A stretch of 64,000 bases of DNA from JAALLB01 sp017643495 (GCA_965216105.1 OZ244147.1:2232001-2296000); one strand, 5' to 3'. Shown: positions 1 to 8,769, counted from the stretch's first letter. Numbers and translations: made by a program. The notes: generated by a model not told the origin, from the letters alone.

Positions 1-553
1 AATAAGCGTTGGCTCGCTTCCGCTTTCGGAGGAGTTTGTGCTCAATGCTGGAGGATTCCGGCTCAAGGCAACTGCCACCGGAAACGTACCCATCCCAGCA
101 CGGATGTTGCGCTTTGACATCTACGAGGAAAAACAGGATGAAAACGGCAATCGCAAGTTGCTGGCAAAGAACATAAAACCTGAGGAGGTGGTCCCCTTTC
201 CTGTGGGGACCTATCATGTGATTTCACGTTTCGGACAATTGAACGCCGAAGTTCGTGCCGATTTGCGTGTGCAACCGGGCAACCTTACCGAAGCGACAAT
301 GACTCACCGGGCGGCACTTATACGGTTTCGCCTGGTACGCCATGATGGAGGTGATGCGATACCAGACACGGCCTGGTCAATCCTTACGGAAAACGGTGAA
401 GTCATCAAGGAGAGCGAACGGACCTTTCCGTCAATGGCGCTGGCCGAGGGCAATTACACTGCCATCGCCAAAAACAATGATAGCATTTACAGCCATGATT
501 TCGAGGTCAGGTCAGGCTTCAACGAAACGGTTGAGGTAAAGGCACTCAATTAA
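1..553 (+). CDS. C-terminal part of a beta-rich protein, function unknown (partial)
   Basis: The reading frame is open to the left window edge, so the start lies outside; an internal GTG at 38 is only one possible start. The visible ~184 residues hold two or three related stretches of alternating hydrophobic and charged residues, with recurring patterns such as 'FPVGTYHVISRFG' and 'LAEGNYTAIAKN' followed by an ending of the type 'F.V..G....VEV'. This looks like repeated small beta-sandwich modules (Ig-like or carboxypeptidase-regulatory-like), typical of envelope or secreted proteins. No catalytic motif or membrane segment is visible in this part. The gene ends 36 bases from the convergent DUF1989 gene. 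I do not recognise the family and assign no function. Confidence 0.6.
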   Translation, partial: ISVGSLPLSEEFVLNAGGFRLKATATGNVPIPARMLRFDIYEEKQDENGNRKLLAKNIKPEEVVPFPVGTYHVISRFGQLNAEVRADLRVQPGNLTEATMTHRAALIRFRLVRHDGGDAIPDTAWSILTENGEVIKESERTFPSMALAEGNYTAIAKNNDSIYSHDFEVRSGFNETVEVKALN

Positions 554-589
554 CGGTTACCACCCTCGTCAAACCCATGACCGGTCAGT

Positions 590-1450
590 TCACAGCCCGT
601 GAGTGCGGGAATAACTGCTTGGTTCAGGCGATTGCCACCGATCCGCGTAATCCATTTCCGAATTGAAAATTTCAACTTTCAGTGGGTGGCACTGCGCTTC
701 TTCGCTTGAATGTTTTGCCCCACAATCCCCGCCCGGACAGGCAGACAGCGCCCCGATCAGGTCAATCTGGGCAAAAAACTCTATGAAGTCACCGGGCCGG
801 ACAGGGCTGGATTTCATGAAGTATTGTTTTGTATCCGGCATAAACCCTGTGCACATGAAGACATTCAAAACATCATGTACCAGGAATTCAGCATCATGCG
901 CCTGTTGCCCTGTCTCTGACACCATCGCCCGCGTCAGGTTGGAATGGCAACAGTAATGATAGTCCCCGCCATCCAGAACCGAGTTTGTGTATGGATCACA
1001 ACGGGTGCCAATCACATCATGAACAGAGCCTCCAAACTCGTCCCAACCATACCAATCAAGGGTATCATGCGTCACGGTAGCCATCTGTCTCATGTAAGGA
1101 AATGAACTCCACAAACTGTCACCTGTAGAAACATGGGTTCCGTGAAGGGCGCGGGTTTTGCCGGAATAGAACCGTTCAGACAGGTTGTGGGCGTTGAAAA
1201 GATTGAGATCACCAACCTGTGGCCCCTCAATGCTGACTATCCGGAAAAACTGGCCTGCCTTTACATGAAAGGTACGGGCATCACGGGGCGGCACAACGAC
1301 TTCATCAACCTTGGCAAGATGCACACGGGCCAAGGAGAAAAACTCCCTGTCATATCCGGGAAGATTGTCCGTCGGATAGCAAACCACGGGCTCGATTTTC
1401 TTGCGGTATTCGGCATCTTCTGGTGCCGGGTTTTCTGGAGAATGTTTCAT
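590..1450 (-). CDS. DUF1989 (urea carboxylase-associated type) protein
   Basis: About 286 residues. The core 'FHVKAGQFFRIVSIEGPQVGDLN' region near residues 60-85, a central Cys/His-rich 'DYHYCCHSNL' stretch and a late 'CPGGDCGAKHSSEEAQCHPL' region match the DUF1989 family, found beside urea carboxylase/urea amidolyase and in stand-alone proteins. The exact reaction is not known; the conserved His/Cys residues suggest metal binding. The ATG at 1450 shares one base with the stop of the upstream cyclase (TGATG), so translation is probably coupled and I prefer it to the TTG one codon earlier. No urea carboxylase gene is nearby, so a role in urea use is not supported here; position suggests a role downstream of the cyclase. 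Family assignment is firm, function is not. Confidence 0.85.
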   Translation of the reverse strand: MKHSPENPAPEDAEYRKKIEPVVCYPTDNLPGYDREFFSLARVHLAKVDEVVVPPRDARTFHVKAGQFFRIVSIEGPQVGDLNLFNAHNLSERFYSGKTRALHGTHVSTGDSLWSSFPYMRQMATVTHDTLDWYGWDEFGGSVHDVIGTRCDPYTNSVLDGGDYHYCCHSNLTRAMVSETGQQAHDAEFLVHDVLNVFMCTGFMPDTKQYFMKSSPVRPGDFIEFFAQIDLIGALSACPGGDCGAKHSSEEAQCHPLKVEIFNSEMDYADRWQSPEPSSYSRTHGL

Positions 1451-3192
1451 CAATCAATCATTGCCCGCTTTGGCGTGTTTTTCATTGTTTTATCCGAACT
1501 TTCCGGCATTGGCATTTGCAACAGTTTGGCTGAACCGAATTTGCAAACGGGGAGCGGAGTTTGTCTTCCCCGTATCTGAACGTGCACCAAATCCGACTCT
1601 GTCGGGTCAAAACCGGCCTGTTCCAGGGTCTTGGCAGATACAACCAGTTGCACGCCAAATTCTTTGGTCATGCTTTCAAGCCGGCTGGCCGTATTGACCA
1701 CATCGCCAATTGCAGTCAGTCCGGATGCATGTTTGTAGCCCATGTTGCCTATGATTGCTGTGCCGCAATGGATACCTATCCCAATCCTCAACGGCTCAGA
1801 AAGCTGATCCTTCAGGGTTTCATTCAATCCATCCAGGCTTTCAGACATGGCGGTGGCTGCCCTGATTGCCCGCTTTGCACCTGTTTCCAGATCTTCATCA
1901 ACTCCGAACAAGGCCATGACCCCGTCACCGATGAATTTGTCGAGATGCCCACCGGCATCTTCAATGGCGCGCCCCATGGCTGCAAAATAACGATTCAACA
2001 GGAATGCTGTATCAAAAGGAAGCTGTGTCTCCGACATTCTGGTGAAAGCCCTGATATCGGCAAACAGTATGGCGATGTCCTGTTCTTCGCCACTACGGCT
2101 ACGCATCTGGGACAGGGCTTCCCGTGCGCTTGCTCCCGGATGCAGCAATGCGGTTACCGCAAGATCATCCACGGGCCTTATCTGGCAGGCAAGGCGTATG
2201 GAATCGGGCGCCTCAATTTTCTCCAATATCCGCTTTTCCGCTGTGGATGCTTCGGACAATGCTTCGCCCCCGCGCTCCACCTTTACCCGACATGTCGAAC
2301 ACCTGCCCCTTCCGCCACATACAGAAGCATGTGCGATGTCATTGTCACGCAGATTATCCAACAGGGTCATGTCATCCGATACCTTGAACTGGCGCCAGTG
2401 CCCTTTTTCAATATCGCGGTATTCAATGCGCATGCCACGCTTTCTGTTTCTCACATACCAGCGAGCCAGATGGATCAGCATCAGTATTGCAATTACTGCG
2501 GCAACTCCGACCAGCATGAGAAATTCATAGCGAAGCAGAAAATCAAGCGGAGCATCTCCAAGCTCGCGTGTGTCGGCCAGCAAACGGTCTGTCCAGCGCT
2601 CACTGCGCGAAAGTCGCAAAACGCGAAAACCGGCAGAAAGCACACCGACTGCAGCCAATGTCGGGAACAGCAGCGCAAACGCGAAGAACCAGATCTGGTG
2701 CCGGACATACCAGGCCTTGTAGCGAAGCCAATAATGCCAGCCGATACATGCATGCGTCCACACAAAGAACAGGCCTGCAAAGACCATGAACGAACGATAT
2801 GGCGCACCAATCCATTGTACATACAACTGGTAGGCATAGCCCTGTTCCAGCCCGAATGCCTCATAATAGCCTCGGGCTGAAAGAATGTGGGCACTCATCA
2901 TCACGGGGATGAGAAATCCGGACAACAGCTGGAACACCTCCCAGCCCTTCATTCTGAAACCGGTCCGCGAGTATACAGCCCACACCGCCAGGCTGGCATG
3001 GACCAGAATGCTGCCTGACAGAAGAACAGTACCCGGAGCAGTACGCCAAGGGTCAACCGTATAATACAGTGCATTGTTCATCGCGGCCAACGACACAATG
3101 CCAAGCGAATGATTGGCAAAATGGCCCAGAACAAAAATGAAAAGAACGAGACCGCTGGCCAAGCGCAACCGGCTTTGGACCAGCTTGCTCAT
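1450..3192 (-). CDS. Membrane-anchored [2Fe-2S] ferredoxin-class III adenylate/guanylate cyclase fusion
   Basis: 580 residues with three parts. Residues 1-245 contain about six hydrophobic segments with histidines at 24, 28, 65, 102, 147 and 153, reminiscent of di-haem cytochrome b anchors of the succinate dehydrogenase type. Residues ~255-350 form a plant-type ferredoxin domain with Cys292, Cys298, Cys301 and Cys336 spaced to bind a [2Fe-2S] cluster. Residues ~370-560 are a class III nucleotide cyclase domain: metal ligands Asp379 ('FADIRAF') and Asp423 ('FIGDGVM'), Lys419, and the transition-state pair Asn500/Arg504 ('VVNTASR'). The domain order implies a cyclase controlled by redox state at the inner membrane; cAMP as product is inferred. 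The start shares one base with the thrS stop and the stop shares one base with the DUF1989 start, so all three look like one transcript. Confidence 0.9.
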   Translation of the reverse strand: MSKLVQSRLRLASGLVLFIFVLGHFANHSLGIVSLAAMNNALYYTVDPWRTAPGTVLLSGSILVHASLAVWAVYSRTGFRMKGWEVFQLLSGFLIPVMMSAHILSARGYYEAFGLEQGYAYQLYVQWIGAPYRSFMVFAGLFFVWTHACIGWHYWLRYKAWYVRHQIWFFAFALLFPTLAAVGVLSAGFRVLRLSRSERWTDRLLADTRELGDAPLDFLLRYEFLMLVGVAAVIAILMLIHLARWYVRNRKRGMRIEYRDIEKGHWRQFKVSDDMTLLDNLRDNDIAHASVCGGRGRCSTCRVKVERGGEALSEASTAEKRILEKIEAPDSIRLACQIRPVDDLAVTALLHPGASAREALSQMRSRSGEEQDIAILFADIRAFTRMSETQLPFDTAFLLNRYFAAMGRAIEDAGGHLDKFIGDGVMALFGVDEDLETGAKRAIRAATAMSESLDGLNETLKDQLSEPLRIGIGIHCGTAIIGNMGYKHASGLTAIGDVVNTASRLESMTKEFGVQLVVSAKTLEQAGFDPTESDLVHVQIRGRQTPLPVCKFGSAKLLQMPMPESSDKTMKNTPKRAMID

Positions 3193-5141
3193 CAGCCTGC
3201 TGCTTTCAGGTCTGGAGGTGTTGCCTCTTCAACCAGTGCGGCGACGGCTTCATCCAGTTTCATGGGTGTCTGTTCACGAGAACCCAACCGGCGAATATTC
3301 ACGCTGTTCTCCTCTGCCTCGCGCATGCCGCACACCAGGATTACGGGAACTTTGGCCAGTGAGTGCTCACGCACCTTGTAATTGATCTTCTCGTTTCTGG
3401 TATCAGAAGATGCACTGAGCCCGGCTTTGCGAAGTGTCTCTACCACCTTGTCCGCATAGTCATTTGCTTCAGAGGTAATGGTTGCAACAACCACCTGCTG
3501 CGGGGCAAGCCACAACGGGAAATGACCGGCAAAGTTTTCAATAAGAATACCGAGAAACCGCTCCATTGAACCACAGATTGCCCTGTGAATCATGACAGGC
3601 TGCTTCTTGTTGCTATCGCTGTCTATGTAGAAGGCGCCAAACCTTTCGGGAAGATTGAAATCAATCTGGGTTGTACCACATTGCCAAATCCGCCCGATCG
3701 CATCCTTGAGGACATATTCGAATTTCGGTCCGTAAAAGGCCCCTTCCCCAGGGTTGATACCGGTTTTGATAGCTCCTCCGGAATCGGCCTCGATTTTGTC
3801 CAGCACCTTCATCATGACTTGTTCTGCATGGTCCCAGCTGGCGTCATTGCCCACGCGCTTTTCGGGACGTGTGGAAAGAAGCACGGTAAATTCCTCAAAA
3901 CCGAAATCGCGGTAAGTCGACAGGATCAATTCATTGATCCTGAGACATTCGGCTTCCATCTGTTCCTCGGTACAGAACACATGGGCATCATCCTGCGTGA
4001 AGCCACGGACACGCATAAGGCCATGCAAGGCACCGGAAGGTTCATAGCGATGCACATTACCAAACTCGGCAAGCCGTACAGGCAACTCGCGATAACTTTT
4101 CAGCCCGTGCTTGAATATGGCAACATGGCCGGGGCAATTCATGGGCTTGATTGCAAATGTCCGGTCATCCTCTGTTGTCGTGACGAACATGTTCTCGTGG
4201 TACCAGCCCCAATGGCCGGATGTTTCCCACATTGCCTTGTCGAGGATTTGAGGAGCATTCACCTCCTCATATGTGCCTTCCAGGCGCCGGCGCATGTAAT
4301 TGACCAGTTTCTGAAAAATCGTCCATCCCTTCGAATGCCAGAAAACAACACCCGGGCCTTCTTCCTGGAAATGGAAAAGGTCCATTTCGCGGCCCAGTTT
4401 GCGGTGGTCACGTTTTTCTGCCTCTTCACGCATGAACATGTATTCACGCAATTGCTTCTCATCTGCCCACGCAGTTCCGTAAATACGGGTCAGCATGGCG
4501 TTGTCGGAGTCCCCACGCCAGTATGCGCCGGCAACACTCATCAGTTTGAATGCTGTTCCGACATCGCCGGTTGAGCGCATGTGCGGTCCGCGACAGAGGT
4601 CAAGCCACTCCCCTTGCCGGTAAATTTTCAACTCCTGATCTGCGGGAATGGCATCAACAAGTTCCACCTTGTAGCTTTCGCCTTTTTCAGCGAAATACTT
4701 TTTCGCCTCATCCCGCGACCAGAACTCCTTTGTGAAGCGCTCATTGCGCTTGATGATGTTGCGCATTTCCTTTTCAATGAGAGGCAGGTCATCGGGTGTA
4801 AACGGCTCGTCTCTTGCGAAGTCATAGTAAAAGCCGTTCTCGATAACCGGCCCGATGGTAACCTGGGTGTCGGGCCAAAGTTTCTGGACGGCCTCTGCCA
4901 TGACGTGCGCACAATCATGCCGGATCAACTCCAGTGCTTTCTCATCGCTTCGTGTCACAAGTTCAATCGAGCCATCCTGCTCAATAGGGTCGCTCAGGTC
5001 ACGCAATTCTCCATCAATCGCATAGGCGACAGATTTCTTGGCCAGTGACTTTGCTATGGATTCGGCAACTTCAAGGCCGGTTACACCGCCTTCAAACTCG
5101 CGTTTTGATCCATCGGGAAATGTGAGGGAAATGGCTGACAT
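3192..5141 (-). CDS. thrS: Threonyl-tRNA synthetase
   Basis: Charges tRNA-Thr with threonine in the cytoplasm. The 649-residue length is normal. In order it shows an N-terminal TGS domain (residues ~1-65), the editing domain with the 'HDCAH' motif (residues 75-79), the class II catalytic core including 'MNCPGHVAIF' and 'RPEKRVG', and a C-terminal anticodon-binding domain (~residue 545 on, 'VVVATITSEANDYA'). The start ATG follows an AAAGGA ribosome site. The 109-base gap to rlmJ contains a short GC-rich stem (CCCGC/GCGGG) that could be part of a leader. The gene is followed without a gap by the cyclase gene. Confidence 0.98.
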   Translation of the reverse strand: MSAISLTFPDGSKREFEGGVTGLEVAESIAKSLAKKSVAYAIDGELRDLSDPIEQDGSIELVTRSDEKALELIRHDCAHVMAEAVQKLWPDTQVTIGPVIENGFYYDFARDEPFTPDDLPLIEKEMRNIIKRNERFTKEFWSRDEAKKYFAEKGESYKVELVDAIPADQELKIYRQGEWLDLCRGPHMRSTGDVGTAFKLMSVAGAYWRGDSDNAMLTRIYGTAWADEKQLREYMFMREEAEKRDHRKLGREMDLFHFQEEGPGVVFWHSKGWTIFQKLVNYMRRRLEGTYEEVNAPQILDKAMWETSGHWGWYHENMFVTTTEDDRTFAIKPMNCPGHVAIFKHGLKSYRELPVRLAEFGNVHRYEPSGALHGLMRVRGFTQDDAHVFCTEEQMEAECLRINELILSTYRDFGFEEFTVLLSTRPEKRVGNDASWDHAEQVMMKVLDKIEADSGGAIKTGINPGEGAFYGPKFEYVLKDAIGRIWQCGTTQIDFNLPERFGAFYIDSDSNKKQPVMIHRAICGSMERFLGILIENFAGHFPLWLAPQQVVVATITSEANDYADKVVETLRKAGLSASSDTRNEKINYKVREHSLAKVPVILVCGMREAEENSVNIRRLGSREQTPMKLDEAVAALVEEATPPDLKAAG

Positions 5142-5250
5142 GGCGTCGCATCCTTTTGTCCAGTCCCGCTAACGAGCGCGGGTGGTTGATCGATATATGT
5201 TTGGGGTGTTTAGGCGATTTTGCCAAGCCTCGCAAGGACAGCCTGCCAGC

Positions 5251-6111
5251 TCAGGGGGCCTTTGCCAGCCATTCGATACGGTAACTTCCCTTGCCTGGTT
5301 GCTCCTCAAGGGTTTTGACGAGCCAAGGCATGAGTTGTTTCAGCTCGGCTTCCAGCGTGTAAGGCGGATTGACGATCACCAAACCGGTGCCGTCAAAGGT
5401 CTTGTCCCGCCCCTGCTTCCTGATTTCAAGACTTGTATCAAGAATCGCAGGTATTTTGAGCGCCTTCAGTTCTGACCGGAATTCATCGCATGCCTTGCGG
5501 TTCTTAACGGGGTACCAAAGCATGAAGGTTCCGGTCGCAAAGCGCTCATATCCTTCTTTCAACCCCTTGAGGTGGTTGAAGAATTCATGAAATACCTCAA
5601 ATGGAGGATCAACCAGCGTAATACCACGGCGCTCTTTTGGCGGCAGGTGTGATTTTAGTCCCAACCAGCCATCAAGATGAGTAATTCTTGCCTGATAATC
5701 TCCATCAAAACAGGCTTTCAATCTTACGAAATCCTCATCGTGCAATTCGAGGGCAGTTAGTCGGTCCTGTTTGCGAAACAGTTTGCGGGCAAGAACTGGC
5801 GAACCCGGATAGTTTGCAAGTTCACCATTGGACAAGTGCGACTTGACCACGGCCATAAACGGCTCAACAAGTTGTTTGATGTTTTCCGGTGCATCACCCT
5901 CAGCTTCCAGCAGCCTTTTTATGCCGTTGTGCCATTCACCTGTTTTTTGCGCTTCGTCAGAAGTCAGATCATACCATCCGATGCCTGCATGGGTATCCAG
6001 CAAGCGAAACGCGGCATCCTTTCTCTGCATGTAAAGGATGACCCGTGAAAGGATGATGTGTTTCACCACATCGGCAAAGTTGCCAGCATGGTAAGCATGC
6101 CTGTAATTCAT
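5251..6111 (-). CDS. rlmJ: 23S rRNA (adenine(2030)-N6)-methyltransferase RlmJ
   Basis: 286 residues, typical for RlmJ, which methylates A2030 of 23S rRNA using S-adenosylmethionine. The N-terminus 'MNYRHAYHAGNFADVVKH' is characteristic, followed by the cofactor-binding 'LLDTHAGIG' and the catalytic 'LVDPPFE' motif of N6-adenine methyltransferases. The ATG overlaps the msrQ stop by four bases (ATGA), indicating coupling. Function follows from strong family similarity; nothing unusual is seen. Confidence 0.95.
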   Translation of the reverse strand: MNYRHAYHAGNFADVVKHIILSRVILYMQRKDAAFRLLDTHAGIGWYDLTSDEAQKTGEWHNGIKRLLEAEGDAPENIKQLVEPFMAVVKSHLSNGELANYPGSPVLARKLFRKQDRLTALELHDEDFVRLKACFDGDYQARITHLDGWLGLKSHLPPKERRGITLVDPPFEVFHEFFNHLKGLKEGYERFATGTFMLWYPVKNRKACDEFRSELKALKIPAILDTSLEIRKQGRDKTFDGTGLVIVNPPYTLEAELKQLMPWLVKTLEEQPGKGSYRIEWLAKAP

Positions 6112-6737
6112 GTGGCTATCTTTTCTGTAGCTGTTGATTGGCGCCTTTCTGCAAGACGAAACATGATCTGGACCGTCTTTGCAACCAGAAGCATGACAAT
6201 CCAGACCAATGCGCTGTCAATAAAGAAATCAAGAAGCAACCAATGGGCAAACCCCAGTATCATCACCAGGTAAGACAATTTCTGAAGACGCTTCCACCAT
6301 TTTCCCAGCCTTCTCACTGACAGTCCGTTTGATGTTATCGCCAAAGGAACAAGCATCAGCAAAGCAAGCCACCCCGTTCCGAATGCCCAGGTGAAGGCCT
6401 CTAGCCAGATCAATTCGAAATCATAGGTCTGACGGATATAGAGCGCAGTGTGGATCACAGCATAGAAAAATCCGGCCAGTCCCAAATAGCGCCGACTGCG
6501 GACGAGCCAAAGCGCAAGCTGTTTTGACAGCGCAAAGCGTTTGAGGAGCAGTGCTGCTGGCGAAACAGCAAGGGTTACCACCAGCAACTGCGTGGAAAGA
6601 ACGCCTGATTTCTCCATCATTTCCGGATAGTAACGGTCCGGCCAGAAGAACTCGCCCAGATATTGCCAAGACGGGAAAGCAAGGATGAACCAGAGCAGGT
6701 ATTTGCCATATCTGGTCAACGCCTTTGCGAAGGTCAA
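6108..6737 (-). CDS. msrQ: MsrQ-like haem-binding membrane subunit of the methionine sulfoxide reductase system
   Basis: 209 residues with about five to six membrane segments and paired histidines in helices ('FFYAVIHTALY', 'MILGFAHWLLLDF') as in ferric-reductase-like b-type cytochromes. MsrQ passes electrons from the respiratory chain to the periplasmic molybdoenzyme MsrP, which repairs oxidised methionines. No msrP gene is in this window; in most genomes the two are adjacent, so either msrP lies elsewhere or this protein serves another partner. The start is a TTG at 6737, because no upstream ATG fits in the 10-base gap after the asparaginase gene. Overlaps rlmJ by four bases. Confidence 0.85.
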   Translation of the reverse strand: MTFAKALTRYGKYLLWFILAFPSWQYLGEFFWPDRYYPEMMEKSGVLSTQLLVVTLAVSPAALLLKRFALSKQLALWLVRSRRYLGLAGFFYAVIHTALYIRQTYDFELIWLEAFTWAFGTGWLALLMLVPLAITSNGLSVRRLGKWWKRLQKLSYLVMILGFAHWLLLDFFIDSALVWIVMLLVAKTVQIMFRLAERRQSTATEKIAT

Positions 6738-6747
6738 ACAGCAAGCC

Positions 6748-7746
6748 TCATTGTGCCATCCTCAATTGACCGACTTCCAGACCGTTCCAGTTGTACAAAA
6801 CCGGTCTGACCAGTGCCTGCATCGCCGCTGCCTCCTGTTCACTCAACGTGATCAAGTTTGCCATGAGCGTGGAAACCGCAACTTCAACCGCCCTGAAACT
6901 GCCATCACGAGCTTTCATCGCAATTCCCAAGCCCTTTTCGGGTAAGGAGGCTGTATAAACGCCTTCTGCCCCCACCTTAACAAAGGCACGGCCGGGCAAG
7001 GCCTGCATCAATTGTGTGCATACGCGCCTGTCACCGGCAACCATTTCCGGGTGTCGCATGCACGCATCCCGCAAACGCAGCATGGACTTTGACCTGAGTG
7101 TGCTTTTATCGGCACCAACCCCGAATTTGGCGTATGCAATGGCCAGGTTGGAAAGGCCAATTTCGTAGGTCGGGATTGAACATCCGTCGATGCCGTAATT
7201 GTCAGGCCCGTGCCGGGCACCCGTCACAGCCTCAAGAACTCCGGCGATTTCCTTCTGAACGGGATGACCAAAGCCTGCATAGCCTCTTTTTTCAAGGCCT
7301 GCGTGCTTTGCAAAGGCAAGAAATCCCGCATGTTTACCGGAGCAATTGTTGTGAATTGCTGTTGCAATTGTGCCTGTTCTGGCGAGCTCTGCCTGATCTT
7401 CAGGATGTTTCGGCAATTGAGCGCCACATTCAAGGCATGTGGCCGCTACACCGGCCCTGTCCAGCATGGTTTCCGCAGCATCCACATGTAGCGGCTGACC
7501 ATTGTGGGAGGCGCATGCGAGCGCAAGGTGGCGATCCTCAAACCCGTATGCATCAGCGGCACCGGATTCAATCAACGGCAAAGCCTGCAGGGACTTGATT
7601 GAAGACCTGGGGAAAACACCGCGATCCACATCACCAAACACTGTGTGGATACTCCCCTCGGCATCCGCGACAATGATATCCACTTCATGCCTGCTCTCGA
7701 CTGCATTTCCTCGAAGCACTTCAACAATGGCTGCAGGGTTATTCAT
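6748..7746 (-). CDS. L-asparaginase, Rhizobium etli (class 3, thermolabile) type
   Basis: 332 residues of the Asparaginase_II family, unrelated to the E. coli AnsA/AnsB type. It should hydrolyse L-asparagine to aspartate and ammonia. Residues described for the R. etli enzyme ReAV are present at the same numbers: Ser48-x-x-Lys51 ('RSSIKSLQ'), Ser80, and the zinc ligands Cys135 and Lys138 ('NNCSGKHAG') and Cys189 ('DGCSIPT'); a second catalytic Lys is likely in 'FVKVGAEGV' near residue 257. No signal peptide, so cytoplasmic. The ATG lies inside the end of yidD (8-base overlap). Confidence 0.92.
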   Translation of the reverse strand: MNNPAAIVEVLRGNAVESRHEVDIIVADAEGSIHTVFGDVDRGVFPRSSIKSLQALPLIESGAADAYGFEDRHLALACASHNGQPLHVDAAETMLDRAGVAATCLECGAQLPKHPEDQAELARTGTIATAIHNNCSGKHAGFLAFAKHAGLEKRGYAGFGHPVQKEIAGVLEAVTGARHGPDNYGIDGCSIPTYEIGLSNLAIAYAKFGVGADKSTLRSKSMLRLRDACMRHPEMVAGDRRVCTQLMQALPGRAFVKVGAEGVYTASLPEKGLGIAMKARDGSFRAVEVAVSTLMANLITLSEQEAAAMQALVRPVLYNWNGLEVGQLRMAQ

Positions 7747-8125
7747 TCACTGTCCTGTCTTGGTGTGGCACTGGATCAAAGCCGCTTGTACCCCAGGGGC
7801 CGCATTTGGCAACCCGCTTGGCAGTCAGAAAACTGCCGGTCAAGAGACCGTATCGGGCGATTGCCTCATAGCCATATTCGGAACAGGTCGGCTGGTGACG
7901 GCAGGAATGCCCCACAAATCCGGACAAGGTAAGCTGGTACAACCTGATGAGAAAAACACCCAATAGCCTGCCTGGTGTCTTGCGCCACGTTCCCTGCCAA
8001 TTACGATTGCTGGAATTTGTCTTTTTCTTACAATTGCTTACCGCAGTCAGCTGAGACCCTGATTCATTCTTCTCAAGTTTCGATTCGGGATGGGACAAAA
8101 CAGTGGCACCTTCACTCCGCTGCAT
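7739..8125 (-). CDS. yidD: Membrane protein insertion efficiency factor YidD
   Basis: A small membrane-associated protein that helps YidC/SRP-dependent insertion. The conserved core 'LLGVFLIRLYQLTLSGFVG' followed by 'SCRHQPTCSEYGYEAI' with its paired cysteines is diagnostic. The core is preceded by about 45 residues of poorly conserved, polar sequence, longer than in most YidD proteins. I place the start at the ATG at 8125, which overlaps the upstream scaffold gene by 14 bases; a TTG five codons earlier is the alternative, and a later start closer to the core is possible. It is not linked here to rpmH/rnpA/yidC, as is also the case in many rhizobia. Confidence 0.9.
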   Translation of the reverse strand: MQRSEGATVLSHPESKLEKNESGSQLTAVSNCKKKTNSSNRNWQGTWRKTPGRLLGVFLIRLYQLTLSGFVGHSCRHQPTCSEYGYEAIARYGLLTGSFLTAKRVAKCGPWGTSGFDPVPHQDRTVNE

Positions 8126-8555
8126 GTCTGGCTTGTTCAATCTGGTCCAGACAATCTATCACAGCATCAAATGTAAGAAGCGTGGAGGCATGCCTTGCCT
8201 TGTATTCGCGAACAGGCTCAAGAAAACGGAAAGCTTCAAACCTGCCCGACGGTGGAGCACCCTCTTCCTTTAACATCGCATACATCGTGTCACGCAATTG
8301 GCGCAGTTCTGAGGCACTGGAGCCGATTATCACACTTGCCATGATGGAGGAGGAAGCCTGCCCAAGTGCACATGCCTTTACATTGTGGGCGAAGTCCGTG
8401 ACCTTGTCGCCTTCCATATTCAGTGTGACATCAACCGTTGAACCACAGAGTTTTGAATGGGCTCGTGATCGGGCATCCGGATTTTCAAGTTCTCCCAGAT
8501 GGCTGATGTTTCCCGCGTATTCGAGAATTTTCGAATTGTAGACATCATTCAGCAT
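8112..8555 (-). CDS. IscU/SufU-like iron-sulfur scaffold protein lacking the third cluster cysteine
   Basis: 147 residues of the NifU N-terminal/IscU/SufU fold. Two of the usual cluster or metal ligands are present, Cys37 ('SKLCGST') and Cys62 ('VKACALGQASSSIM'). The third, normally in a motif like 'RxxCAxLxW' of SufU, is replaced: the equivalent stretch 'EYKARHASTLLTFDAV' has Ser124 and no cysteine, the nearest being Cys135. The protein may therefore bind metal differently or have a role other than classical scaffolding. The ATG has no gene upstream for 337 bases, and the gene is followed by yidD with an overlap, so it heads the yidD-asparaginase-msrQ-rlmJ run. Confidence 0.85.
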   Translation of the reverse strand: MLNDVYNSKILEYAGNISHLGELENPDARSRAHSKLCGSTVDVTLNMEGDKVTDFAHNVKACALGQASSSIMASVIIGSSASELRQLRDTMYAMLKEEGAPPSGRFEAFRFLEPVREYKARHASTLLTFDAVIDCLDQIEQARHAAE

Positions 8556-8621
8556 GATTCTTTACCGCTCACCTTCATCTGCCATGCAATTGACCCATTT
8601 TATTTTATTCTCGTGTCTAGC

Positions 8622-8627
8622 ATATAG
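8622..8627 (-). promoter_or_regulatory. Possible -10 element for the scaffold-yidD run
   Basis: On the minus strand the sequence reads CTATAT, 67 bases before the scaffold-gene ATG, which fits the alphaproteobacterial -10 consensus. The -35 match about 17 bases further upstream is weak, so this is tentative. Confidence 0.3.
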
Positions 8628-8713
8628 GCTTTTGATCACGAAAACTCGACCTGAAATTGATTGAATTTTGGCGTTTTGGGATTGTTCATCGGCATTCTTT
8701 TTTGCGAATCTGA

Positions 8714-8741
8714 TTGAGCATAGGGTTCAAAATACTATATG
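8714..8741 (+). promoter_or_regulatory. Putative promoter of folE
   Basis: TTGAGC at 8714-8719 and TATATG at 8736-8741 are separated by 16 bases, a reasonable vegetative promoter for folE. It lies in the 337-base divergent gap (8556-8892), which otherwise holds only the inverted repeat at 8770-8797 and no ORF I can support. Confidence 0.4.
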
Positions 8742-8769
8742 CAGAAATTGTCAGGTCACCGTGCCGAAT

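Noticed and set aside
1561..2880. Long plus-strand open frame opposite the cyclase gene
   Set aside because: It is antisense to a protein with intact domains, its translation is Cys/His-rich without any family pattern, and there is no ribosome site.
3585..4574. Long plus-strand open frame opposite thrS
   Set aside because: A shadow of the thrS reading frame; composition reflects the opposite strand and no domain is recognisable.
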